Source of the DNA: Porphyromonadaceae bacterium CG2_30_38_12
GTDB taxonomy: Bacteria; Bacteroidota; Bacteroidia; Bacteroidales; Paludibacteraceae
Direction: 5' to 3'
Length of the DNA: 42,069 bases
Assembly: GCA_001873635.1 (NCBI GenBank)
Contig: MNZK01000026.1
Location: 1 to 42,069, forward strand
Shown: in pieces, positions 27,520 through 35,477 of the stretch
Position numbering within the stretch: position 1 is the first letter of the stretch
How the letters are laid out: each line of letters opens with the position of its first letter
The notes under the pieces: generated by a model
Told to the model about the DNA's origin: nothing
Databases searched by the model: none
The model's input: only the letters and a program-made list of their open reading frames with translations
Made by a program: the position numbers and the translations under genes

Positions 27520-28536
27520 TTATTGAAAACTTTGCCATATCCCATTTGAATAATGAGAAATACCATTGCCTGTTCCAAACCATATTGACCCGTCCAAATC
27601 CACTGCTATAGTATAAACCTGATTGTTAACCAAACCATTTTTTGTTGTGTAGTTCTTCCAACTATTTCCGATAAGTGTACTTATTCCTTTGTCAGTGCCA
27701 ATCCATATTTTCCCCTTATGATCTTTATTAATAGCGTAAACTGTATCACAAATTAATCCATCTACATGCGAATAAGAAGTCCAATCTGATTTTGTATTTG
27801 GACTGGAATGATAAGCCATTCCTCTATTTGTGCCATACCATTGATGAGAATCTTGGTCAACAAATACGGTAAATACTGTATCAGACTTTAACCCATAAGC
27901 CCAAGGCTGATTATAGGTTGTGGCTCCTGTAATCGCATCGGTATATTTAAATCGTGATACACCGCCGCCTTTTGTTGTTGCATATACCCAACCATCATTT
28001 GCCGAAGCAATAGAAGTAATTTTAAATTTTGAAAGATTTTCTTCTCTCTTCCGTCCAAAAAAATTGGTCCATTTATTATCCTTTAAAATTGACATTCCTT
28101 TCGAAGTACCAATATATTTAATTTTGTCATTACTGATGTTTACGGCTAAGATATTATTATCCAGCAGACTGTCTTCTACTACATTGTAATTGTCAAATGA
28201 AGCAAAGACATTGTTTTTAACAGTAAATGATGTTGCACCTATATTTGTGCCCATCCATATTTTATCCCTTATTGAATCATTTTCTAATGCAAGATCGTTT
28301 ATTGCTAAATCACTTAAATACATATTTTCAGGATAAACAGACCATTTCACTCCATCATAACTAACCAATCCTTTTGCCGTGGCTATCCATTTTACTCCCT
28401 TGTTATCAATTACTATCTTATTTATGACATTTGATGGCAACTTAAAATCAGCTTCTTTTTTGATATCTGTATCACAACTAATCAGAATAAAAGAAAGAAC
28501 GATAAAACTATGATATTTAAAATTAAATAATTTCAT
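27520..28536 (-). CDS. Lipoprotein with Reg_prop-type beta-propeller blades
   Basis: The 338-residue protein has a lipoprotein signal, MKLFNFKYHSFIVLSFILIS then C21. The rest is made of repeated blades of the kind found in the sensor half of hybrid two-component regulators: GVKWIATAKGLVSYDG, IKYIGTSKGMSILKD, WVYATTKGGGVSRFK, HQWYGTNRGMAYHSS, GKIWIGTDKGISTLIG, GSIWFGTGNGISHYS. No histidine kinase or DNA-binding part follows; the protein ends with the last blade. It starts 10 bp after the T9SS CBM9 gene stops. A glycan-binding surface protein or a detached sensor domain are the likely roles. It is intact while the genes right behind it are decayed. Confidence 0.85.
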   Translation of the reverse strand: MKLFNFKYHSFIVLSFILISCDTDIKKEADFKLPSNVINKIVIDNKGVKWIATAKGLVSYDGVKWSVYPENMYLSDLAINDLALENDSIRDKIWMGTNIGATSFTVKNNVFASFDNYNVVEDSLLDNNILAVNISNDKIKYIGTSKGMSILKDNKWTNFFGRKREENLSKFKITSIASANDGWVYATTKGGGVSRFKYTDAITGATTYNQPWAYGLKSDTVFTVFVDQDSHQWYGTNRGMAYHSSPNTKSDWTSYSHVDGLICDTVYAINKDHKGKIWIGTDKGISTLIGNSWKNYTTKNGLVNNQVYTIAVDLDGSIWFGTGNGISHYSNGIWQSFQ

Positions 28537-28546
28537 TTTGCCTTTT

Positions 28547-29668
28547 TTACTCTTTTATAAATAATTGTTTCAGCAAACCTTCACTGCTTGAAATTTGCAT
28601 TATGTAGATTCCTGAAGAAATAGAACTTACATTAATTTTAGTGTTGTTAATATCAAATTTACTGGATAAAATTGTTGTGCCCGATAAATTAACTATCTGT
28701 ATTTGATTAAATTGCATGTCTGGATTTTCAGTTTCAATATTTAAAATATTTCCAACCGGATTAGGCCAAATTAGAATGCCTCTTGAAGAGTTTATAGAAT
28801 GAATGGCTGTAGGTGGAGTTAAAACTGAATCATTAAGGTTTAAAGTCCCAAATTCATTTGTAAACCGATAAAAAGGATATGCTCCACTATAATCATTATG
28901 GTTCGGAATAGTACCAACCATATTATCGCGAACCCCACTATCATCGTCACAATAAGCAATAGCAAAACCCATTACCTTATTCGGCAATAATATTACCGGG
29001 ATATTATTAGTAATATTTTCATTATACTGTTTATTGAATATTTTGAATTCAAGTTCCCATGTGTATTTGTTACCGTTTTTGATTATTTTCACCTTTACAT
29101 GATCGTCGAAGTTGGGTACATTGGCTGTATTGCAATCGGAACCAAGATCAACTACATGATTAATAGCATTGGGATCATCAAAAGGAAGAATAATACCATT
29201 GGTATAGTTGTTTTTATCACGAGCAACAGAGGCAATATGATATGCAAAAGCTTTGAAAGCATTCACACCGCATTCGTGTCCTTCGGGTGTATGATCCTCA
29301 TCGATAAAAAACTCGGTACAATCATCTTCCCAATAATTAGTTTTCGGGTTCACGCGATTATCAACCAATTTATCATCGGTAATTTCCATGAAAACATATA
29401 CCCTTGATGCATCCCATACAACTTTGTAACGACCATAAAAGTCAGCGGAGTCAGGTAAAACTATACCATCGAAAGGTCTGTTAATTAAGGCCCAGCTGGC
29501 AGTTTTCCAGCAATTTTCATTGGCTATTCCATCAATTACAGGCGGTGTATCAGTACGATAAGCCTTGTAATTTATAGAAAATAAACTAAGACAATTTGAA
29601 ATTAAGAAGAAGGTGATAATAACAGTTTTAAAGGTAAATAGAAAAGATTTCTTGATGATAATTTTCAT
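28547..29668 (-). CDS. CBM9-like protein with T9SS sorting domain
   Basis: The 373-residue protein has an N-terminal hydrophobic signal (about 10-32), then a CBM9/DOMON-like domain (about 35-270) with the typical opening TPPVIDGIANENCWKTASW, VWDASRVYVFMEITDDKLV and WEDDCTEFFIDEDH. After a short linker it ends with a type A T9SS C-terminal domain: ILIWPNPVGNILNIE, QIVNLSGTTILSS, SGIYIMQISSSEGLLKQLFI. It would cross the outer membrane through T9SS and be attached or released outside, as a surface glycan-binding protein. A related gene lies at 34264-35379. No catalytic residues are visible. It is 67 bp downstream of the GH27/36-like enzyme gene. Confidence 0.9.
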   Translation of the reverse strand: MKIIIKKSFLFTFKTVIITFFLISNCLSLFSINYKAYRTDTPPVIDGIANENCWKTASWALINRPFDGIVLPDSADFYGRYKVVWDASRVYVFMEITDDKLVDNRVNPKTNYWEDDCTEFFIDEDHTPEGHECGVNAFKAFAYHIASVARDKNNYTNGIILPFDDPNAINHVVDLGSDCNTANVPNFDDHVKVKIIKNGNKYTWELEFKIFNKQYNENITNNIPVILLPNKVMGFAIAYCDDDSGVRDNMVGTIPNHNDYSGAYPFYRFTNEFGTLNLNDSVLTPPTAIHSINSSRGILIWPNPVGNILNIETENPDMQFNQIQIVNLSGTTILSSKFDINNTKINVSSISSGIYIMQISSSEGLLKQLFIKE

Positions 29669-29735
29669 TTATATAATTATTTAAGATTATTTTATTTGGA
29701 ATATTTGTAATAATTCAATGATTTTGCTACCTAAA

Positions 29736-32144
29736 TTATTCTAGTCGCAGTTCAGCTTTTTCATATCTATTTGTGTTGCACAGATAGACTTCAGGTTTCA
29801 TTTCTGCTAAATTTTTGTCGGTTGATAATAGCATAACTTCAACCTGCTTTCCTTCCAGATTCGTATCTACCGGGATATAAAAAGTGAAATTCTTATCTGG
29901 AATACTAAAATGTTCCCAATTGTTGTATTTAAAGGATGGTGCACGATTATTCGCTGCAATTACTTTTCCATTCACAATCATAAAGGCGAAAGCACTTTCG
30001 TCAATACAATTTACAGGAAATGTTACAGAAAGGTAAGCACCTTTAGCTATTCCTGTGAGTTTTCCTGCATATTTCCAGCACAATTTCACATCGTTATCTT
30101 TTTTGAGGCTAAACAAATTTGATGCTTTCCATTTATCCCGATTCACGTATGATTTACCGGAAATACCTTCAACTTCTCCAACTTCGGTTGGGGATTTTGC
30201 CAAACGTAAATATCTGAATGATTTCTTTTTGTTTAAATCAATTATCAATTCACCTTTGTTAAGTTGATATTTTACTTGAATCCATACTGACAAATCTGTT
30301 GAGATTTCGACTCTCTCAGGATTAAAGTTTGCAGGAATCCCTTTAAAGACAATCTTATCCATTGATTTATTTTCGCCAATATCCAATCGGAAAGAACCGT
30401 TATTTTGCCTAAGATTTGAGTAATCGTACAATCGGACTTTAAATGCCGTGTTCATATTGCCATCAAAAGCATATTTATCCCACACACCAATACCAGTAAA
30501 AAGAGTGTCGTTAAAGAATACATCGCGACAAGTTTGAACTTGTGCAATTTTTGTTTGGCCTGAATTCGTTAATTCACGTACTTCAAGTGGATTATTATCA
30601 ACAGCAAAATTGCATGATTCAATATATTTTGATGAATTAACTGGAATAATTGACGGTTGAAGTTCACCAAGTTTGTTTATATATTTTATTTCATTTGTTT
30701 TCCCTGGAAATGTATAAGCAACTTTATTCCCTGTCAGAACAGAAGAAATATCTTTTCCGTTTATGCTTGCTTTTTTATATTTCCGATAATTATCGGATAA
30801 AGAGAAATAAACTTTTTCACCCTCAGCACCCAAAAGATTGATTAAAACTGGTTGCTTGGGAATATTTTTTACCACCTGATAATTACCACCTTTTAGTATT
30901 AATTCAGGATTTGGCTTTGTTGAAACTTTGATTAAACAGGTACGGAAAGGCAAAACGGTAACCTTTACTTCAGAACCTTGATGGTAAGTACCCATAAATT
31001 TTTCAACAGGATGATACTGCAATACTTCAACATCACCACTGGATTGTAATCCTACAGAAGCATCAAGCGTAATCGGAATCTCAATCGATTGCCATGAAAG
31101 GTTTCGTAAAGTAATCAGACGGGTGGAACTGTCACCACGTGAGACTGCAAATTTTCCATACTTTTCTTCGGGTAAAACGATTCCTTGCACCATAATATCA
31201 TTATATAAACGATGAATATTATAGATTCTGGCAAGACGTGGCAGTTCTGCATCAGACAATAAAAATGGATTGCCATAAATTTCGGGAGATAAAATCAGGT
31301 TTCTATTGAATGCTTGTAAAATCAAATCATCATCCCATGCATCAAGAGCCGAAGAAAAGCAAACCCCATGATCTTCAGTCAAACGAAGCAAATCGGGAGG
31401 TAATCCCCTTGAAAGGTTCATTGCCCGATGATGTGGTGCAGGAGTTTCGTTCGATATATTAACATCAACATAGGTTTCACGCCCTTCCCATAAAAAAGTA
31501 GTTGTTTGTTTGCGGGCTTCTTCATTGAGTGTGATGCGATGGTTCAAAACAATTAAATCGGGACTATACTTACGACATTCCTTCATTGTTTCAATAAAAT
31601 TTCCTTGGTTTTCGGGACTTAAATCAGAGCAACAAGCATCAAATTTGAATAATGCAAAATTATATTCCTTGGCAAATTTAATCAACATGTCTTTTCGCTT
31701 TTGGGCTTCACTATCGGAGTTTCCATAGCCATCAGGGCCAAGCCAAACTCCAAGGCGACAATCAAATGATTTTGCAAGATTTGCAAGCAGTCCAAACCCA
31801 TTAGGAAATTTACGTTTAAATAAATCTGTTTCTAAAGAGCCATAAGCAGGCAACCCAATTTCTTCAGCACAATTTGGTCCCTGGTCAACGTCAGCAGCAT
31901 CCATCAAATAAATATCAAGCTTCATTCCATATTCGTCATGCAGCCATTTAAAAAACTTGAGATTTGCTTCAATTTTCTTCTCGTTAGAGCCATACCAGTT
32001 ACGATTAATCCAGTCGAAATAGATTGATTTTGAAGGAGTAAAATTATTGATGACTTTGTCAAGTTGCGTTAATTTTTGAGCTTGATTATTCGTGCAAATT
32101 AAAAGCATCAAACTAATACGCAAAAGGAAAAAGGATTTCTTCAT
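29736..32144 (-). CDS. Putative glycoside hydrolase resembling the GH27/GH36 barrel, family unassigned
   Basis: This 802-residue secreted protein (signal about 1-22) opens with a barrel: SIYFDWINRNWYGSN, MKLDIYLMDAADVDQGPN, CRLGVWLGPDGYGN and ALFKFDACCSDLSPE. The last block aligns with YLKYDWC of the GH27 neighbours and makes D169 the candidate nucleophile. The following TTTFLWEGRETYVDVN (E220, E223) replaces the WNDPDML acid/base region. A beta-sandwich follows the barrel. Residues about 560-680 resemble an F5/8-type-C (galactose-binding-like) domain: YAFDGNMNTAFKVRL and FRYLRLAKS. I cannot place it in a known family. It could be a divergent alpha-galactosidase-like enzyme or act on another alpha-linked sugar. 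It is 79 bp downstream of DUF362. Confidence 0.65.
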   Translation of the reverse strand: MKKSFFLLRISLMLLICTNNQAQKLTQLDKVINNFTPSKSIYFDWINRNWYGSNEKKIEANLKFFKWLHDEYGMKLDIYLMDAADVDQGPNCAEEIGLPAYGSLETDLFKRKFPNGFGLLANLAKSFDCRLGVWLGPDGYGNSDSEAQKRKDMLIKFAKEYNFALFKFDACCSDLSPENQGNFIETMKECRKYSPDLIVLNHRITLNEEARKQTTTFLWEGRETYVDVNISNETPAPHHRAMNLSRGLPPDLLRLTEDHGVCFSSALDAWDDDLILQAFNRNLILSPEIYGNPFLLSDAELPRLARIYNIHRLYNDIMVQGIVLPEEKYGKFAVSRGDSSTRLITLRNLSWQSIEIPITLDASVGLQSSGDVEVLQYHPVEKFMGTYHQGSEVKVTVLPFRTCLIKVSTKPNPELILKGGNYQVVKNIPKQPVLINLLGAEGEKVYFSLSDNYRKYKKASINGKDISSVLTGNKVAYTFPGKTNEIKYINKLGELQPSIIPVNSSKYIESCNFAVDNNPLEVRELTNSGQTKIAQVQTCRDVFFNDTLFTGIGVWDKYAFDGNMNTAFKVRLYDYSNLRQNNGSFRLDIGENKSMDKIVFKGIPANFNPERVEISTDLSVWIQVKYQLNKGELIIDLNKKKSFRYLRLAKSPTEVGEVEGISGKSYVNRDKWKASNLFSLKKDNDVKLCWKYAGKLTGIAKGAYLSVTFPVNCIDESAFAFMIVNGKVIAANNRAPSFKYNNWEHFSIPDKNFTFYIPVDTNLEGKQVEVMLLSTDKNLAEMKPEVYLCNTNRYEKAELRLE

Positions 32145-32223
32145 AATTCAATAATAATTAAGTCGTTCTATTTTTTGATTTAAAATTCAATTACACTTCC
32201 AAAATAAGGAATTCACTTTTTTT

Positions 32224-34143
32224 TTATTTTGATACGGAAGCTGTGTACATTTTTTGTCCAATACTCACTTTCACAATATATATTCCTTGGTTAAGTTGGT
32301 CGAGATGATCCACCTTAATCGTACCAACAGCATTAAATTCATTTGAATAGACACATTTTCCAGCTCTATCATACATGCTAACTTTAGAGGGCTGATTGCT
32401 TTCAGGTAATTCTACTTGAAAATACGTTTTGAAAGGAATAGGATATACTTTAAGTTTTTGTTGGTTTAGCTGACCAATTGTATTATTATCAAAATGAACC
32501 GAAATTGGGTCATAATTAACTTGTTTACTCTTGACTAATGTAGATGGCACAGAAACCAGATGAATGCCTCCCGAAATTCCAGTTAAATTGTCGGAATATT
32601 GTTTATCTATTTTATTATTCCAACGCTCATATACTCCTAAACTTTTCAAAAAAGCACCATCACCTTCCGGGTCATACTTAATATTAGAAGGCCAATTCGT
32701 GGGAGATGCTGCCTGAAGTAAATAATCAGCAACTGCCGGCCAAAGCGGGTAATAACTCCGGGCACCACCCATATTTTTATGTTCAAAGTCTGTATATTCA
32801 GTATATAAAAAATCATAACAAACCGATTCTACGGCTACACCATCCTGCGAAAGAAATAAGGAAGATGTAAAATCGTTATTAAAAGGTAGCATTCCCCATT
32901 TTTGAACAAGTCCACTCCAATCAGTCCCCGACCAGATGGCATCCACTAAAAAAAGCACCGTATTGCCTCCCAATTTTTCGTGTCCCATATAATCAACCAG
33001 ATGTCTGTATTGTTTCATGGCATTGTGATTTGCATCTGGGAAATCATAATGCATAAAAGTTGCACTTTGCGAACTAGCTGTCTGATAGCTATCCAAGATT
33101 GAACCCTGATGATTTTTTGCTGCAAGCGAAATCCCATTCGAACTGTGTGATTTCATGGTGGGAATGTTAATCATGTAAGCTGCATCCATGTAAGCCTGAG
33201 GCAAACGGGATTTAAATTTTTTATCACTAAAAACTAGCGATTCAGTAGTCGAAATTTTTGTTGTTTCGCGTCCAAATTTACCAAATCCATCAATGTAATG
33301 TACATTGGGGTATTTAGTGTGACATAAAGTCCAAAGCGGATTGGCAAAGCATCGAAATGGGTCACCAGCCGTAATATCTTCTTGCTTTACACCTACCGAA
33401 TCAATTAATTGTACAAGTACAACATACAATACTTCGGGAGTTGCATCCATTCTTTCTTTATATTCATATTGAGTTTCGGAAGTATTGGTAGTGTTTAGTT
33501 TAATAACAATTTTTTCGCCCTGTTTATATCCAACTTTACCTTTCCCATGTCGGATATTAAAATTTCTAAATAATTTATCCCAACTTTCGTTGACTGTTTT
33601 AGATTCTGTTAAACTCAAAACAGCATTATTCAACATTTTTTCAACTACATGAACATTCGTATTCTGATACCAATAATCCCCTGCAATATTTTTCATAGTC
33701 TGATTCGTTGCAGTTGCGTCATAAGCCCAAACTACACGCCCCGGATAATAACCGATAGCTGAACCAATGGGTGTATTAGTAGGCTCGGCAACTTTCACCG
33801 AACTTTTATCCGTTGCAAAAGTAAAATTGCTATTGTATCCAATAAATAAAACGGAAGCACTAATACTCAGAAACAAAAAACCGAATGCAACCGTATAATT
33901 TGCTTTTGACCACGCCTTTTTAAAACGCAGAAAAGCCAATCGTCCACCAAAAAGCGAAAGCAGATAAATCACTAAGCCCGACATGAACGGAGAAGCTGCT
34001 TGCATACAAGGATAGGCAGCACGAGAGGGCTTAGGAATAACCCGAATGAGAAACCACAAAGTAGCAGCAATCGAAACAATTATAAAGCCTGCTTTGCTGT
34101 AGCTTAGTTTACTGTTTTTTAGTTTATGGTAAAAGTTTGTCAT
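32224..34143 (-). CDS. DUF362 protein with N-terminal membrane helices and T9SS tail
   Basis: The 639-residue protein opens with three hydrophobic stretches (about 18-35, 50-66 and 84-102), with the motif PKPSRAAYPCMQAASP between the first two. The central DUF362 domain is shown by IVIKLNTTNTSETQ, YMINIPTMKSHSSNGIS, LAAKNHQGS and VDAIWSGTDWSG. No ferredoxin-type Cys cluster is present. The last 75 residues form a type A T9SS sorting domain: LKVYPIPFKTYFQVE, SMYDRAGKCVYSNE, QGIYIVKVSIGQKMY. Membrane helices and a secretion tail on one protein make the topology puzzling. DUF362 has no proven enzymatic role known to me. It lies between the CBM9 gene and the GH27/36-like gene, with a hairpin 45 bp upstream. 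Confidence 0.85.
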   Translation of the reverse strand: MTNFYHKLKNSKLSYSKAGFIIVSIAATLWFLIRVIPKPSRAAYPCMQAASPFMSGLVIYLLSLFGGRLAFLRFKKAWSKANYTVAFGFLFLSISASVLFIGYNSNFTFATDKSSVKVAEPTNTPIGSAIGYYPGRVVWAYDATATNQTMKNIAGDYWYQNTNVHVVEKMLNNAVLSLTESKTVNESWDKLFRNFNIRHGKGKVGYKQGEKIVIKLNTTNTSETQYEYKERMDATPEVLYVVLVQLIDSVGVKQEDITAGDPFRCFANPLWTLCHTKYPNVHYIDGFGKFGRETTKISTTESLVFSDKKFKSRLPQAYMDAAYMINIPTMKSHSSNGISLAAKNHQGSILDSYQTASSQSATFMHYDFPDANHNAMKQYRHLVDYMGHEKLGGNTVLFLVDAIWSGTDWSGLVQKWGMLPFNNDFTSSLFLSQDGVAVESVCYDFLYTEYTDFEHKNMGGARSYYPLWPAVADYLLQAASPTNWPSNIKYDPEGDGAFLKSLGVYERWNNKIDKQYSDNLTGISGGIHLVSVPSTLVKSKQVNYDPISVHFDNNTIGQLNQQKLKVYPIPFKTYFQVELPESNQPSKVSMYDRAGKCVYSNEFNAVGTIKVDHLDQLNQGIYIVKVSIGQKMYTASVSK

Positions 34144-34187
34144 TAATAAAATGATTTTGTTTTGAGGGATTTCGATATTATAAAAAC

Positions 34188-34239
34188 AACCATACTCCCT
34201 AATAATTCAATGCTTTATAAATTATCAGAAAATATGGTT
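34188..34239 (-). terminator. Structured hairpin with U-run after the CBM9 gene
   Basis: In transcript sense AACCATA (34233-34239) pairs with TATGGTT (34188-34194). An inner stem CTGATAATT/AATTATTAG (one G-U) is separated by a 4 by 4 internal loop. GUUUUUAU follows. This looks like an intrinsic terminator or attenuator between the CBM9 gene and DUF362. Confidence 0.6.
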
Positions 34240-34263
34240 ATTATGTAGTTTTTTTTTCTGAAA

Positions 34264-35379
34264 TTAATAAATCACAAGTTTTTGTGTACCCATACTAATA
34301 CCGGTGATACCTACTGCTTTTATAATGTAAATACCTTGTTTTAATTTAGGCACCGATATTGTTTCATTGTTATACGCGATAGGCATAACTTGACCAGCGA
34401 TATTATATACAGAAATCAATACTTTTTCATTCGAATTGATTTTAATTTCTTTGTTATTAGGATTATAAACAGCATTAAACTGTACAACATTTACCTCATT
34501 TACAGCTGTATTACTGTCAACCATTTTGAAAAGTCCATAATAGTTGGAATTTGCATATTCTTGGGTTGAACTACCCAACAGACCTAATGTACCTTCGCGA
34601 ACAAACAACGAAGGAGTGTTCGTGTTTTTCTTGGTACCTGCAAAATCCATGTTAATATCACCGGCAAATATTTTATCCAAACCGTAATTTGTCAAACTGT
34701 TACCATTTGTTGCAATGTCTTTATCCACGTACACTTCCATATCGTATCCATCTGCTGTTTTCTTAATAGCCCATTTAAAGGTGGATTCATCCCAGTTAGC
34801 TGCATCATATCCAAAAACCTTATAATCAGGATTAGAACCAGTAGCAGAACCAGATTCAAAATCGGGACCAGCAGAAAATGCTGGATCTTTAAGACCTACC
34901 ATAGCAGGTATAATAATCTGAATTTTACCTTCACCAACTGCTTTGGCGAAATAAAATTCTATGGCATCATTTTCCCATTGAAATTTAGGATTCTGATAAA
35001 CAATATTATTATCTAATACATGAACAAACATGTAAACACCATCTTCAGTCCACAATGCTTTAAATGTTGCTTTAGCATACGCTTCTGTTTGTGGAAAATT
35101 AGCTAAATTTAATACACCACCATTTAATTCATGCATAACGTTGGCAATGACTTTAGCATTTGCATTATTCCAAGCAGCTTCTGCAACACCATCAACAACT
35201 ACTGTTGAATTTGTTTTTTTTATTTCGTACGGAACCAGATTTAAATCAGTATAGTTATGCCATTGAATGTAGCTGGCACAAGTGCCTTGTACAGTAAATT
35301 TTAAAGCTTCCTGTGCATTTACAAGCATAAAAGCACATAGTAATACCAATGAAAATAGTAGAGTTTTTTTCGTTCTCAT
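34264..35379 (-). CDS. CBM9-like surface protein with T9SS sorting domain (SusE/F position)
   Basis: The 371-residue protein has a signal peptide (about 1-22, ends VNAQ). A CBM9/DOMON-like domain (about 55-285) follows, with TVVVDGVAEAAWNNANA, FKALWTEDGVYMFVHVLDN, QWENDAIEFYFAKA and DGYDMEVYVDKDI. The T9SS C-terminal domain is at about 295-371 (EKVLISVYNIAGQVMP, QGIYIIKAVGITG, QKLVIY). It sits directly after susD, where a SusE/SusF-type binding lipoprotein is normally found, so it probably supplies surface glycan binding through T9SS instead of a lipid anchor. A strong hairpin separates it from susD. Confidence 0.9.
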   Translation of the reverse strand: MRTKKTLLFSLVLLCAFMLVNAQEALKFTVQGTCASYIQWHNYTDLNLVPYEIKKTNSTVVVDGVAEAAWNNANAKVIANVMHELNGGVLNLANFPQTEAYAKATFKALWTEDGVYMFVHVLDNNIVYQNPKFQWENDAIEFYFAKAVGEGKIQIIIPAMVGLKDPAFSAGPDFESGSATGSNPDYKVFGYDAANWDESTFKWAIKKTADGYDMEVYVDKDIATNGNSLTNYGLDKIFAGDINMDFAGTKKNTNTPSLFVREGTLGLLGSSTQEYANSNYYGLFKMVDSNTAVNEVNVVQFNAVYNPNNKEIKINSNEKVLISVYNIAGQVMPIAYNNETISVPKLKQGIYIIKAVGITGISMGTQKLVIY

Positions 35380-35432
35380 AATATTTAATTTTAAAAAGTT
35401 AATAAAATAAATTGATTGTTATTTAAAAATCT

Positions 35433-35470
35433 TATTCGTGCATTTATAAAGCATACTAAATGCACGAATA
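35433..35470 (-). terminator. 14-bp perfect hairpin plus U-run downstream of susD
   Basis: TATTCGTGCATTTA and TAAATGCACGAATA are perfectly complementary with a 10-nt loop, 8 bp after the susD stop. AGAUUUUU follows in the minus-strand transcript. It fits an intrinsic terminator that partly separates susCD from the CBM9 gene, allowing different expression levels. A 3'-end protecting hairpin is the alternative. Confidence 0.75.
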
Positions 35471-35477
35471 GTTTGAA

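Noticed and set aside
30782-30797. 16-bp perfect palindrome TCCGATAATTATCGGA as an operator
   Set aside because: It lies in the middle of the coding sequence of the GH27/36-like enzyme and is not repeated near any promoter region.
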